Below, in pieces: positions 43,344 through 53,841 of a stretch of DNA of 64,000 bases. The notes below the pieces were generated by a model that was not told the origin of the DNA, ran no database searches, and was given only the letters and a program-made list of their open reading frames with translations. Numbering within the stretch: position 1 is the stretch's first letter; each line of letters opens with the position of its first letter. The stretch covers positions 1,612,001 through 1,676,000 of the forward strand of contig OY969721.1 in the NCBI GenBank assembly GCA_963702175.1, written 5' to 3'. A program made the position numbers and the translations under genes. Origin of the DNA: VRUE01 sp963702175. Its GTDB lineage: Bacteria; Actinomycetota; Thermoleophilia; Solirubrobacterales; 70-9.

Positions 43344-44855
43344 TCAGTCGAGCAGCTTGATGTCCGAGACCTCTACCTGGTAGCGCCCCGGCTGGTCGCG
43401 GGATTCGGCTGCCTTGGTGAACCAGAGTAGGAAGTAGCGCGTGGGCTGGGGGACCTTGAGCGCGATCTCCTCCAGCGTCGAGGCGTCGCTCACCGCGCCG
43501 ACCGGTTCGTCCCAGCCCGAGAGTTCTTCCGGAGGCCCGTCCGGCACGGCGTAGACCTCGGCGTCCCAGCCGCCTGCTGAGCTGCGGACGATCATCCGCG
43601 CCGGGGTTGCCGGTGAGGAGGTTGTGACGTAGATGCCGACGCCGGGATTGGGGCCGGTCTTCGTCCCTTCGAAAATCTCGGAGTCGTAGTGCTCGGTCTC
43701 CCAGGCGCTGCCTGTCGGGTTGCCGTCGACCGCCAGTTCGACCTCGCCCCCGCTCTCTTCTTCGTCGCCCTGCGGGTCGTAGTCGGTGGCCGAGGAGACC
43801 GCGACCGCCTGACCCTTGCCCTCGTTGGCTCCGCCGCCCCCGAGTCCGCCGGAGATCAGCCCGACGGCGAGCAGCGTGCCGCCGCCGACGAGCAGCAGGG
43901 CGACGATCGCGGTCCAGGACCACCGCGCGCGGCTGGAGAGCTTGCGCTTCGGCGGCGGCACCGCCTCCAGCACGGTGGTCGCCTCGCCTGTGACCGAGCC
44001 CGCCCGCGCCGCTTCGACCTCGAGCGCGGTCGAGAGGTCGTCGATCATCTCGCCGACCTGCTGGTAGCGCTGGTTCGGGTCCTTCGCGCCGGCGCGCTCG
44101 ACCACGAGAGCGACGGCGGCGGAGAGGTCCTCGCGCCGCCGCTGCACATCGGGCAGGTCCTCGTTGACGTGCTTCATCGCCACCCCGACCTGGCTGTCGG
44201 CCTGGAAAGGGACCTGGCCGAGCAGCATCTCGTAGAGCACGACGCCGAGCGAGTAGATGTCGGAGCGCGGATCGACCTGCCTGCCCATCGCCTGCTCGGG
44301 GGAGACGTAGTCGGTGGTGCCGAGCACGCGGCCGGTCGCCGTCATCCCGTCCTGCTCGAGCTGGCGCGAAATGCCGAAGTCGGTCAGCTTCGCCCGCCCC
44401 TCGCTGTCGATCAGGACGTTCTGCGGCTTGATGTCGCGGTGGACCAGCTTGCGGGCGTGGGCGACGCTGAGGCCCCGCGCGACCTCGATCGCGTAGGCGA
44501 TCGCGTCCTGGGTGTCGAGCGCCCCGACCCGGGCGATCCGCTGCTTCAGCGTCTCCCCCTCGACGTACTCGAAGACGATGTAGGGGTAGCCGCCGTCCTC
44601 ACCGGCGTCGATCACCGAGACAACGTTTGGGTGGGAGAGCTTGGCGACGGCGCGTGCCTCCTGGCGGAAGCGCTCGAGCTGGTCCTCCTGCTCGGACATC
44701 TCCCGGTGCATCACCTTGACTGCGACCGAGCGGTCGAGCGTCTCGTCGCGCGCCAGATAGACCGTCGACATGCCGCCGCTGCCCAGCTTCGCCTCCAGTC
44801 GGTAGCGGCCGGAGAGCGTGGTGCCGATCATCGAGCTCGAGGGGCGGGTGTCCAT
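43344..44855 (-). CDS. Ser/Thr protein kinase with MurJ-like extracytoplasmic domain
   Basis: 503 residues. Kinase domain (about 14-280: GSGGMSTVYLARD, HRDIKPQNVLID, DFGIS), one membrane helix (about 312-335) and an extracytoplasmic beta domain (about 350-500) with YDPQGDEEESGGEVELAVDG, which resembles the C-terminal domain of actinobacterial MurJ/MviN (discoidin-like). Convergent with ddl. Possibly senses cell-wall glycan. Confidence 0.88.
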   Translation of the reverse strand: MDTRPSSSMIGTTLSGRYRLEAKLGSGGMSTVYLARDETLDRSVAVKVMHREMSEQEDQLERFRQEARAVAKLSHPNVVSVIDAGEDGGYPYIVFEYVEGETLKQRIARVGALDTQDAIAYAIEVARGLSVAHARKLVHRDIKPQNVLIDSEGRAKLTDFGISRQLEQDGMTATGRVLGTTDYVSPEQAMGRQVDPRSDIYSLGVVLYEMLLGQVPFQADSQVGVAMKHVNEDLPDVQRRREDLSAAVALVVERAGAKDPNQRYQQVGEMIDDLSTALEVEAARAGSVTGEATTVLEAVPPPKRKLSSRARWSWTAIVALLLVGGGTLLAVGLISGGLGGGGANEGKGQAVAVSSATDYDPQGDEEESGGEVELAVDGNPTGSAWETEHYDSEIFEGTKTGPNPGVGIYVTTSSPATPARMIVRSSAGGWDAEVYAVPDGPPEELSGWDEPVGAVSDASTLEEIALKVPQPTRYFLLWFTKAAESRDQPGRYQVEVSDIKLLD

Positions 44856-45866
<1,011 letters not shown>

Positions 45867-45907
45867 ATTGGGACTCGCTTTTCCATGTTTGCAGGGATAT
45901 CCAAATC

Positions 45908-45936
45908 AACTCCAAATTTCTCCAAAATTTGGAGTT
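45908..45936. terminator. AT-rich hairpin between uppP and purM
   Basis: aactccaaattt (45908-45919), loop ctcca, exact complement aaatttggagtt (45925-45936). It lies just past the uppP stop and upstream of purM, in a patch of unusually low GC. Terminator or operator. Confidence 0.55.
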
Positions 45937-45938
45937 AG

Positions 45939-46748
45939 CTAGCGTCGCAGCTTGACGAGTACCACGGCGGCGAGAGCGGCTCGATACGCGGAGTAAGGCC
46001 AGAGCGCCCGGTCGCGCTCGATCAGGTCGATCAGACGCTGCGAGGCGAGGGTCGAGGCGAAGGAGGCGGCGACCCCAAGGATCATCGAGCGACGGACGGA
46101 GGGCGCCGTGCCGCGGCGGGCGAGACGCGCGCCCTTCAGCGTGGTCGCGCCGACGATGATCGGCAGCGCGACGGTCCGTGAGAGCAGGTTCGCCTGGTCG
46201 CGTGAGAAGCACCGCCAGCGCGCTGCTGCCAGAGTCGCCCCGTTGCGGGAGACGCCGGGAGCGAGGGCGGCAGCCTGGGCCAGTCCCAGCGCCAAGCCGT
46301 CAACGGCTCCCGCCTCACCCCGACCACGCAACTGGGGGCGAGTGTCGGCGAGCGCCATTGCCGCCGCACCGGCAAGCAGCCCGATCGCAGTTGCCCGCGG
46401 ACCGCCGAGTCGCCGCTCGATCTGGCGCTCGAGCGAGTAGCCGGTGAGCGCTGCGGGGAGGAAGGAGAGGGTGAGGACCACGGCGCCCCGCAGGTCGAAC
46501 GCCCGTAGCTCTTCGGCGATCAGTCGCCGCTGGCCGACGATAAGCGCCGCGGCCGCCCCGGCGTGGAGCGCGACCTCGAAGCTCTTGCGCACCTCGGGGT
46601 CGATCGTCTCCCACTCCCAGCCCGCGAGCCGGGGGACGAGGACAATGTGAGCGGAGCTGGATACCGGCAGCAGCTCCGTCGGCCCTTGGACCACTCCCAG
46701 CGCCAGCGCTTGGCCGGCTGGGATGCTGCCCTCAGCGGGTCTGCTCAA
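45939..46748 (-). CDS. uppP: Undecaprenyl-diphosphate phosphatase
   Basis: About 269 residues, several membrane helices. Dephosphorylates undecaprenyl diphosphate to recycle the lipid carrier. Active-site segments QGPTELLPVSSSAH (normally GxTEFLPVSSSGH) and APGVSRNGATLAA are present; the first Gly is replaced by Pro. Start options: TTG 46748, preceded by GGAG, or ATC 46724, just after the DedA stop, which gives a more typical N-terminus length. TTG is listed. Confidence 0.88.
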   Translation of the reverse strand: MSRPAEGSIPAGQALALGVVQGPTELLPVSSSAHIVLVPRLAGWEWETIDPEVRKSFEVALHAGAAAALIVGQRRLIAEELRAFDLRGAVVLTLSFLPAALTGYSLERQIERRLGGPRATAIGLLAGAAAMALADTRPQLRGRGEAGAVDGLALGLAQAAALAPGVSRNGATLAAARWRCFSRDQANLLSRTVALPIIVGATTLKGARLARRGTAPSVRRSMILGVAASFASTLASQRLIDLIERDRALWPYSAYRAALAAVVLVKLRR

Positions 46749-47439
46749 GCATCGTCTCCGGCTTCGCACCCGGGCCACCACCGCGATAGCGGCGGACTAG
46801 CAAGTAAATGCCGAGGCCGAGCACGGCGGCAACGACGGCGTAGTCGAGGTAGTGCAGGTGGCCCCGCCACTCCTCCCAGTTCTCCCCGACCGCCTCGCCG
46901 ATCAGCCCCAGCATCAGCACCCAGGGGATGCAGCCGAGCAGAGTGAGCACGGTGAAGCGCCAGAACGGCATCTTCGCGACCCCTGCCGGCAGCGAGATGA
47001 AGGTGCGGATAATCGGCAGCATGCGGGTGAAGAAAACGGTTGCGTCGCCGTAGCGCTCAAACCAGTCGTCAGCCCATTTCAAGTACTTGGGCGGCAGGTG
47101 GATCAGCCGGTTTTTCTCCAGCAGGTCCAGCCGCGCGTAGTAGCCGACCGCGTAGGCCGCCCAGGACCCGACCAGGTTGCCGAGCACGCCGGCGGCGACG
47201 ATCCCGAACATCGAGAGTTCACCGGCGGCGACGCTAGAGCCGGCGAAGAGCATGATCGCCTCGCTGGGAACAGGCAGGCAGGCGGACTCCAACGCCATCA
47301 GGATGAACACTGCCGGCAAGCCGGTCGAGCTGATGAAGTCAGTCCCCGCGTTGACGATCGGGTCCAAGAAGAAGTCTGTGACGCTGGCGAGAGGGAGCAT
47401 TCGCGGAGCGGGCATTGTAGGGATCGCACCAACCAGCAT
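46732..47439 (-). CDS. DedA family membrane protein
   Basis: 235 residues. SNARE-associated/DedA fold with ESACLPVPSEAIMLFAG and FFTRMLPIIRTFISLPAG. Members of the family flip lipid carriers such as undecaprenyl phosphate. Its overlap with uppP fits a joint role in carrier recycling; this is inference. Start ATG 47439. Confidence 0.88.
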   Translation of the reverse strand: MLVGAIPTMPAPRMLPLASVTDFFLDPIVNAGTDFISSTGLPAVFILMALESACLPVPSEAIMLFAGSSVAAGELSMFGIVAAGVLGNLVGSWAAYAVGYYARLDLLEKNRLIHLPPKYLKWADDWFERYGDATVFFTRMLPIIRTFISLPAGVAKMPFWRFTVLTLLGCIPWVLMLGLIGEAVGENWEEWRGHLHYLDYAVVAAVLGLGIYLLVRRYRGGGPGAKPETMLEQTR

Positions 47440-47457
47440 CTAGAATCGGGTTCCTTC

Positions 47458-49341
47458 ATGGGCCGGTTGAACCATCCCGTCTATCGCAACCGGGTTCTGC
47501 AGGTGATCGCCGACGGTGTCCTGGTCGCGATCGCCTTCTACCTGGCTTTCCGTCTGCGCTTCCTCGACGAAGGGTTGCCGCAGCGCTACGAGACCCTCTT
47601 TGCCCAAGCGGTCGGCTTCGTCGTGGTCGGCAAGATCATCGTCTTTGCCGCCTTCGGCCTCTACCAAAAGTGGTGGCGCTACGTCAGCGGTCGCGACTTC
47701 CTGCTTGTCGCCCGCGCCGTCGCCGTCGCCAGCGCGATTCTCGTCGTCGCTTTCACGGTGATCCAGCCCTTCGCCCACGACCTGCCCCGCTCGGTCGCGG
47801 TGATGGACTTCATCCTCACGCTGCTCCTGATCACCGGGGCGCGCCTCGCGGTGCGCCTCGTCGTCGAACGGCCGTCGCGTGGCTCGCGGGTCCCCAAGCA
47901 CGAGGTGCTGGTGATCGGCGCCGGCTCCGGCGGCCAGATGGTCGTCCGTGAGCTGCAGCTCAACCCCGACCTCGGCGCCACCGCGATCGGCTTCGTCGAC
48001 GACGACCCGCGCAAGCGCGGGATGCGGATGCTGGGTCTGAAGGTGCTCGGCTCGACCAAGCAGATCGCCGCGATCCTCGACGAGACCAAGCCCGACGAGG
48101 TCGTGATCGCGATCCCCTCGGCGCCCGGCACGCTGCGCGGCATGGTCGTCGCCGCCTGCCGCGAGCGCGAGATTCGGGTCCGCACGCTGCCCACTGTGTT
48201 CGAGCTGCTGCGCGGCGGCGTCCAGCTCAACAAACAGCTGCGCGAGGTCCAGGTTGAGGACGTGCTCGGCCGCGACCCGATCGTCGTCGAGCTCGACCGC
48301 GTCGGCGCTTACCTGCGCGACCGCATCGTCCTCGTCACTGGCGCCGGCGGTTCGATCGGCTCCGAGCTCTGCCGCCAGATTGCCCGGGTCGGGCCGCGCC
48401 TACTGGTGATGCTCGACCATGCCGAGGACAACCTCTTCGAGATCGACCGCGAGATGGTTGAGGAGCGCCACTTCTCCAACGTCGAGTCGGTGCTCGCCGA
48501 CTGCAAGGAGCCGCACCGGATGCTGGAGACGATGGAGCGCTTCAAGCCGGACATCGTTTTTCACGCCGCTGCCTACAAGCACGTGCCGCTGATGGAGGCC
48601 AACCCGCTCGAGGCCGTGCGCAACAACGCGATCGCGACCAGGGTCACGGCCGAGACCGCCGCGGCCTCGAAAGTCGAGCGCTTCGTACTCGTCTCCACCG
48701 ACAAGGCGGTCAACCCGAAGACGGTGATGGGCGCCTCGAAGGCGATGGCCGAGTGGATCGTCGAGCTCGCCGGCCACAAGCACCCCGGCACACGCTTCGC
48801 CAGCGTCCGCTTCGGCAACGTGCTCGCTTCCTCGGGCAGCGTGGTGCCGATCTTCCGCAGCCAGATCGAGCGCGGCGGCCCCGTCACCGTCACCCACCCG
48901 GAGATGACCCGCTATTTCATGACGATCCCGGAGGCAGTGCAGCTGGTGATCCGGGCCGGCGACATCGGCGTCGGCAAGGGCGAAGTCTTCGTCCTCGACA
49001 TGGGCGAACCAGTGCGCATCGTGGACCTCGCCCACAACATGATCCGGCTCGCGGGCTATGAGCCCGAAGCGGAGATCGCGGTCGAGTTCACCAAGCCGCG
49101 GCCCGGGGAGAAGCTGCACGAGGAGCTATTCGGCGGCGCTGAGGACCAGCAGCCGACCGCGGCGAAACGGATCCGCCGCGCCGTCCGCCAGGTGCCGCTC
49201 GACCCGGAGTGGGTCGAGTCGACGCTGAACTCCCTGGAGAACCTTGTGCTCGCCGGCGACGAGGCGAATCTGGCTCAGCGCGTGGTCGAGCTGATCGCTA
49301 CACCCGGCGGGGACGCGGCGGCAGTCGTCTACGACGAGTAG
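47458..49341 (+). CDS. Polysaccharide biosynthesis protein, CapD/FlaA1-like NDP-sugar 4,6-dehydratase
   Basis: 627 residues. Four N-terminal membrane helices, a Rossmann-like CoA-binding region (VLVIGAGSGGQMVVREL) and a C-terminal SDR dehydratase domain with VLVTGAGGSIGSELCRQI, a T/S-x-K-type STDKAVNPKTVMGASK active site and GNVLASSGSVVP. Family members make UDP-4-keto-6-deoxy sugars from UDP-GlcNAc. ATG 47458 precedes the first helix. First gene of the polysaccharide cluster. Confidence 0.9.
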   Translation: MGRLNHPVYRNRVLQVIADGVLVAIAFYLAFRLRFLDEGLPQRYETLFAQAVGFVVVGKIIVFAAFGLYQKWWRYVSGRDFLLVARAVAVASAILVVAFTVIQPFAHDLPRSVAVMDFILTLLLITGARLAVRLVVERPSRGSRVPKHEVLVIGAGSGGQMVVRELQLNPDLGATAIGFVDDDPRKRGMRMLGLKVLGSTKQIAAILDETKPDEVVIAIPSAPGTLRGMVVAACREREIRVRTLPTVFELLRGGVQLNKQLREVQVEDVLGRDPIVVELDRVGAYLRDRIVLVTGAGGSIGSELCRQIARVGPRLLVMLDHAEDNLFEIDREMVEERHFSNVESVLADCKEPHRMLETMERFKPDIVFHAAAYKHVPLMEANPLEAVRNNAIATRVTAETAAASKVERFVLVSTDKAVNPKTVMGASKAMAEWIVELAGHKHPGTRFASVRFGNVLASSGSVVPIFRSQIERGGPVTVTHPEMTRYFMTIPEAVQLVIRAGDIGVGKGEVFVLDMGEPVRIVDLAHNMIRLAGYEPEAEIAVEFTKPRPGEKLHEELFGGAEDQQPTAAKRIRRAVRQVPLDPEWVESTLNSLENLVLAGDEANLAQRVVELIATPGGDAAAVVYDE

Positions 49342-49358
49342 CCTCTCGCAGCCACTCC

Positions 49359-50129
49359 GTGGAGCTGCTCAAGGACATCGGCGCCTTCGCCGGCTTGGCC
49401 GCGTTTTTCGGCCTTGCCGTGCTTGCTCTCCTCTCTTTCGCGCAGGGGCGCGACATCCGTCGCCTACGCGAGTGGGCTGGCTCAGCTCCCGAGCGCGATT
49501 CGGAGCGCAAGGAGTCAACCTCAGCGGCCGCCACCGAGCGGGCCGAGGAGCTGCGCCGACTGGAGGAGGCGCGCACGGCGGAGCATGAGGCGGCGAACCT
49601 GCGCGAGGAGCGGCGCAAGCGGCGCGAGGCTGGCTTGCCGGAACTGACCCGGAGCGAGCGCCTGCGCGAAACCTTCAAAGGGACTCGCTCGCACCTCGCC
49701 GAGCCGCGCTACCTGATCGCCCTCTTTGCCGTCTTCGTGATCGTCGCCGGCGGCGCGGCCTACCTCGTCACCCAGGGCTCCGACGACGCTGGCGGAACCG
49801 ACAGCGGCAACAACCGCGCTGCGAAAGTGAGGCCCAGCGAGATCGAGGTCACGGTCCTCAACGGCACCGCGGTGCCGGGGCTCGCCGCCACCTACGGCGA
49901 CATGGTCGAGGGCAAAGGCTTCGAGCTGGGGGCGGTCACCAACAGCAGCTCCAGCTTCGTCGACAGCGTCGTCATGTACCAGCCCGGCAAAGCCCGCGAG
50001 GCGCACCGAGTCGCCGACGCGCTGGAGATCTCGCAGGTCCGCGCGATGACGTCGGACATCTCCTCGGTCTCCGGCGGCGCCCCGGTCTCGGTGATCGTCG
50101 GCGAGGACAATGCCACGACGGCGGGTTAG
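49359..50129 (+). CDS. LytR C-terminal domain protein
   Basis: 256 residues. An N-terminal helix (about 5-25), a long Glu/Arg-rich region, a second helix (about 120-140) and a C-terminal LytR_C domain (EVTVLNGTAVPGLAATYGDM ... VSVIVGED). No LCP catalytic domain. Such proteins lie near envelope polymer ligases. GTG start 49359, since the helix begins directly after it. Confidence 0.82.
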   Translation: MELLKDIGAFAGLAAFFGLAVLALLSFAQGRDIRRLREWAGSAPERDSERKESTSAAATERAEELRRLEEARTAEHEAANLREERRKRREAGLPELTRSERLRETFKGTRSHLAEPRYLIALFAVFVIVAGGAAYLVTQGSDDAGGTDSGNNRAAKVRPSEIEVTVLNGTAVPGLAATYGDMVEGKGFELGAVTNSSSSFVDSVVMYQPGKAREAHRVADALEISQVRAMTSDISSVSGGAPVSVIVGEDNATTAG

Positions 50130-50601
50130 CGGCGCGGGAGTCGTCTTCGCGCTACTCGTTCTCGCCACGCTCGCAGCCTTCGCCTGGTCGCAGCGGCTGA
50201 AGCGCGACCCGCTCGTCCTCGACAAGGTCACCTTTGTCGGCGCGCCCATCCTCAACCCCAAAGCGCCTCGCGTAAACGCCTTTACGCCGAACAGAGACTG
50301 TCGCTTCGACCACATCCGGACTCGCTTCCGCGTCACCCAATCCGACGACGCCACGGTTCAGGTCGTAAAGCCGGGTGGGCGCCTCATCATCACCCTCGCG
50401 CGCGATCGTTTCCTCAAGCGCTACAGGTTCCACACCTTCTACTGGGACGGTCGCAGCCGCTACGGCGGGATCGCGCCACCGGGCCGCTACAAGCTGCGGG
50501 TCAAGCTGCTCGACCAGGACCGCACCCTGGTCCCGCCGGGCACGATGCGCCTCCACCGCGCCCCGCCCCGCCCGCTGTCGGACTGTGAGCGTGCGGAGTG
50601 A
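50110..50601 (+). CDS. Membrane-anchored protein with FlgD-Ig-like domain, 163 aa
   Basis: An N-terminal membrane helix (about 8-26) followed by a beta domain with FHTFYWDGRSRYGGIAPPGRYKLRVKL, the pattern of FlgD Ig-like (FlgD_ig) domains. Overlaps the previous gene by 20 bases, so the pair is coupled. Function unknown; probably part of the envelope polymer machinery. Confidence 0.72.
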   Translation: MPRRRVSGAGVVFALLVLATLAAFAWSQRLKRDPLVLDKVTFVGAPILNPKAPRVNAFTPNRDCRFDHIRTRFRVTQSDDATVQVVKPGGRLIITLARDRFLKRYRFHTFYWDGRSRYGGIAPPGRYKLRVKLLDQDRTLVPPGTMRLHRAPPRPLSDCERAE

Positions 50602-50602
50602 G

Positions 50603-50639
50603 TGTCGCCTTTTGCGTCGTATGGACGCATAAAGCGACA
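50603..50639. terminator. Hairpin downstream of the FlgD-like gene
   Basis: 16-bp stem with two mismatches: tgtcgc ... gcgaca, then ttt / aaa and gcgtc / gacgc around loop gtatg. Similar architecture to the hairpin at 1151-1189. No T-run. Confidence 0.45.
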
Positions 50640-50656
50640 GGGCGGGGGGGCATCTG

Positions 50657-52291
50657 GTGAGCGACGTGCTCGCCAGCCTGGGGGTGCTCGCCGCCGCCGG
50701 TTTCGCGGCAGTGGCGATCCTGCTGCCCGCCGGCCGCCTGCGCGCGAGCGCGATGCTCGCTGCCCTCGTTCTCATCCCAATCCTGATCCTCGGCGATCAG
50801 TGGGACTCCCGCCAGATCGCCGACCTGCGCGACGACACCTTCGGCTTCGTCAGCTTCGGCTACCTCGCCGTGGTGGCGACGCTCTTGCTCGCCGCGATCT
50901 TCGACCGCTGGCCGTTCGCGATGCCCCTCGCGATCGTCGCCGCCCTCCCCTTCCGCGTCCCATTGGAGTCGGGCGGGGACACCGCGAACCTCCTCGTCCC
51001 GCTCTATCTCGTGATCGCAGGTGGCGTGCTGGCGATAGCAGCCAGGGACTGGCGCTTCCCGCCGGCGGGTCCTGTCACCGCAGGGGACCCCCCACCCCTT
51101 CCGGTAGCTAAAGCTTCCTCAGGGGTGGGCCCCCCTACGGCGCCACCCGCCGGAGGAGCCGCCTACTGGCTGCCATGGGTCCTGGCCGCCGTGGTTGTCC
51201 TCTACGCGCTGCAGACGCTCTACTCGCCGGATTTCTCGAAGTCGCTGCAGAACGTCTGCTTCTTTTTCATCCCCTTCTCACTCGTATACGCGCTATTGCG
51301 TGACGTCCGGTGGGGTCGGGAACTGCTTGCAGTGGCCTTCGGCATCGTCGCGATCGAGGCGGTGGTGTTCGCCGCGATCGGATCTGTCGAGTCGGCAACC
51401 AGGAGCCTGTTCTGGAACGACCTGGTGATGCGGTCAAACGAATTCCATACGTACTTCCGCGTGAACTCGGTCTTCTGGGACCCCAACATCTACGGGCGGT
51501 ACCTGGCGCTGGTTGCGGTGCTGGCGATGGCAGTGTTGCTGTGGACTCGAGAGCGCCGCAGCTTTGCGCTCCTGACGGCTCTGATTGCGGTGCTCTGGAT
51601 CGGCCTCGTGCCGACCTTCTCGCAGTCGAGCTTCGCCGCGCTGCTGGGCGGGCTAGCCGTGCTGGCGGCGCTGAGATGGAGCTGGCGCTGGACTCTGGCG
51701 GCGGTGGGTGCGGGGGCTGTCGTGGGCGTCCTCGTCGTGCTCCTGGTCGGCGGCTCGGACAAGCTCAGCCCCGACCGCATCAACATCGACACCAGCGGCC
51801 GCGCCAACCTTGTCTCCGGCGGCCTCCGCCTCTTCGCCGATCGCCCGGTCTACGGCTACGGCTCGGGCTCCTTCCCCAAGGCCTACCGCGAACACGTCAA
51901 GTCCCGCAAAGTCCCCGTAGCCGTCTCGCACACCGAGCCGATCACGGTAGCCGCAGAGCAGGGGATCATCGGCTTCGCTGCTTACGTGACCCTTATTGCA
52001 GTCGCCCTTTGGACCATGGCCCGTGGTCTGCCCTGGAACGCGTCTCCGGCGGGTGGCGCTGTAGGGGGGCCCACCCCCGAGGAAGCTTTAGCTACCGCAG
52101 GGGGTGGGGGGTCCCCTGCAGCGACAGGACCCGCCGGCCACGTTGCTCGAGTGGCGGTCCTTGCTGCCTTCGTCGCTCTACTCGTACACACGATGGCTTA
52201 CGCCGGCTTCTATGAGGATCCGATCACTTGGGTGTTGCTGGCGGTCGGAGCCTCACTGGCTTGTGCACCCGTGGTCCGAGACTCGACGTAG
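50657..52291 (+). CDS. O-antigen ligase/polymerase family membrane protein
   Basis: 544 residues with about twelve hydrophobic helices. The extracytoplasmic loop with FADRPVYGYGSGSF and the RVNSVFWDPNIYGRYL segment fit the Wzy_C/O-antigen ligase family. Two R2 palindromes are translated in frame, in opposite orientations: about residues 135-166 and 463-494, both in loops between helices. Start GTG 50657 after a G-rich stretch. Likely polymerises or ligates polysaccharide repeat units. Confidence 0.85.
   Translation: MSDVLASLGVLAAAGFAAVAILLPAGRLRASAMLAALVLIPILILGDQWDSRQIADLRDDTFGFVSFGYLAVVATLLLAAIFDRWPFAMPLAIVAALPFRVPLESGGDTANLLVPLYLVIAGGVLAIAARDWRFPPAGPVTAGDPPPLPVAKASSGVGPPTAPPAGGAAYWLPWVLAAVVVLYALQTLYSPDFSKSLQNVCFFFIPFSLVYALLRDVRWGRELLAVAFGIVAIEAVVFAAIGSVESATRSLFWNDLVMRSNEFHTYFRVNSVFWDPNIYGRYLALVAVLAMAVLLWTRERRSFALLTALIAVLWIGLVPTFSQSSFAALLGGLAVLAALRWSWRWTLAAVGAGAVVGVLVVLLVGGSDKLSPDRINIDTSGRANLVSGGLRLFADRPVYGYGSGSFPKAYREHVKSRKVPVAVSHTEPITVAAEQGIIGFAAYVTLIAVALWTMARGLPWNASPAGGAVGGPTPEEALATAGGGGSPAATGPAGHVARVAVLAAFVALLVHTMAYAGFYEDPITWVLLAVGASLACAPVVRDST
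51062..51153. repeat. Palindromic repeat R2, copy B (in frame)
   Basis: 92 bp. Ends ccggcgggt / acccgccgg; inner stem cccacccct / aggggtggg; loop with ggtagctaaagcttcctc as in copy A. Read here in the orientation opposite to copies A and C, giving PAGPVTAGDPPPLPVAKA and so on without stops. Confidence 0.9.
52046..52137. repeat. Palindromic repeat R2, copy C (in frame)
   Basis: 92 bp, inverted relative to copy B; inner stem cccaccccc / gggggtggg. Reads PAGGAVGG, PEEALAT and SPAATGPAG, the same frame used by copy A in a different gene. Confidence 0.9.
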
Positions 52292-52300
52292 GGTCGGATC

Positions 52301-53839
52301 GTGTCCGGATACCTCCGCCGTCTAGCGACTACAGGCGCTGCGTACACGGCGGCCAGCATCCTCTCGAAGCTGATCGCGGTCGCGCTGCTGCCGCTCTACA
52401 CGCGGTATCTGACGCCCGCCGACTACGGCGCCGCCGAGGTCCTCTTCGCCGCCGTAGTGGCCGCCAGCATCGTCATCCGCCTCGGCGTGATCGAGGCGGT
52501 GCTGCGCTTCTACTACAAGTCCGGCGAGGAGCCGCCTCGCGTCCTCTCCACCTCCTTCGCCGCGCTCTTCTGGTTCTCCACCGCGGCGGCGCTGGTCGCC
52601 CTGCCCTTCGCCGAGCCGATCTCCGAGGCTCTCCGCGAGCCTGGCGCCGACCTGGTCCGAATCTCGATCGGCGGCCTCTGGGTGCTGACCTTGCACGAGT
52701 ACCTGCTCACCATCTTCCGCCTCGAAGAGCGCGCCCGCGCCTTCTTCGCGGTGACGATCGCCAACGTCCTGGCCGCGATCGCCCTCACCGTGGCCCTGGT
52801 CGTCGGCGCCGACGAGGGCGCTCGCGGCCTGCTGCTCGGCAGCTACGCCAGCGGCGCCGTCTTCGTGCTCGGGCTGATCGTCGTCCACCGGCGGCGACTC
52901 TCGCTGCGGATCGACCGGCCGCTGCTGCGCCGGATGATGCGCTTCGGCCTACCGACGATGCCGGCTGAGCTCTCCCTCTACATGCTCAACTTCGTCGACC
53001 GGATCATCATCGTCCGCGCGGCCGGCTTCGCCGAGGCGGGCCTCTACTCGCTCGCGGTCAAGTTCGCCCAGGCGGTCAACGTCCTCGTCCGCGGCTTCCA
53101 GCTCGCCTGGCCGCCGCTCGCCTACTCGATCCGCGACGACGACGAGGCGCGCCGGGCCTACGCGCTGGTCGTCACCTACTTCATCGCCACCTGCGCTTTC
53201 GTCGTCACCGGCATGTGGCTGCTCTCGCGCTGGATCGTCCGCGCTCTCGCGGCGCCCGAGTTCTTCGCCTCCTACGAAGCGGTCGGGCTGATCTCGACCG
53301 CGGTCACCCTCTACGCCCTCTACATGGTCCAGGTCGTGATCCTCGGCCGAACGGGCCGCACCGAGCTCAACCTCCCGGCGACGATCGCGGCCCTGGTCGC
53401 CAACGTCGTCCTCAACCTGATCTTGGTCCCGCCGCTGGGCATCGTCGGCGCCGGCATCGCCCTGGTCGCCTCGTACCTCATCGTCGTGGTGACGATGTAC
53501 GGATTCACCCAGCGCCTCTTCCCGGCTCCCTACGAGTGGGGGCGCCTCGCCAAGGTCGTGCTCGTCTCCTCCATCCTGGTCGGCCTCGCCGAGCTGCTCC
53601 TCCCCACCGAGGGCCTCGCTGGACTGGCCGGCAGGCTCGCCTTGCTGCTCGCCTACCCGCTCGCACTTCTAGCCAGTGGCTTCTTCACTCGCGACGAGCG
53701 TCGCAACCTCGCCCGCCTGCGCCACCCGGGGGAGCTGCTCGCCGGTTACCGGGCGCTTCGCGACCGGCCCGCTGAGGTCGACGGCCGGGTGCCGGAGGCC
53801 TACGAGGCCGAGCTCCGCGACGAGGACGCCCGCCTTTGA
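52301..53839 (+). CDS. Polysaccharide flippase (MOP/Wzx family)
   Basis: 512 residues, about fourteen helices. Starts GYLRRLATTGAAYTAASILSKLI, the typical N-terminus of Wzx-like translocases that flip lipid-linked oligosaccharides. The C-terminal tail is cytoplasmic and charged. GTG start 52301. Convergent with the following glycosyltransferase gene. Confidence 0.9.
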   Translation: MSGYLRRLATTGAAYTAASILSKLIAVALLPLYTRYLTPADYGAAEVLFAAVVAASIVIRLGVIEAVLRFYYKSGEEPPRVLSTSFAALFWFSTAAALVALPFAEPISEALREPGADLVRISIGGLWVLTLHEYLLTIFRLEERARAFFAVTIANVLAAIALTVALVVGADEGARGLLLGSYASGAVFVLGLIVVHRRRLSLRIDRPLLRRMMRFGLPTMPAELSLYMLNFVDRIIIVRAAGFAEAGLYSLAVKFAQAVNVLVRGFQLAWPPLAYSIRDDDEARRAYALVVTYFIATCAFVVTGMWLLSRWIVRALAAPEFFASYEAVGLISTAVTLYALYMVQVVILGRTGRTELNLPATIAALVANVVLNLILVPPLGIVGAGIALVASYLIVVVTMYGFTQRLFPAPYEWGRLAKVVLVSSILVGLAELLLPTEGLAGLAGRLALLLAYPLALLASGFFTRDERRNLARLRHPGELLAGYRALRDRPAEVDGRVPEAYEAELRDEDARL

Positions 53840-53841
53840 GC

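Noticed and set aside
41098..43923. Very long minus-strand frame (941 codons) across pknB and ddl
   Set aside because: Shadow of well-supported plus-strand genes; low-complexity Arg/Gly composition.
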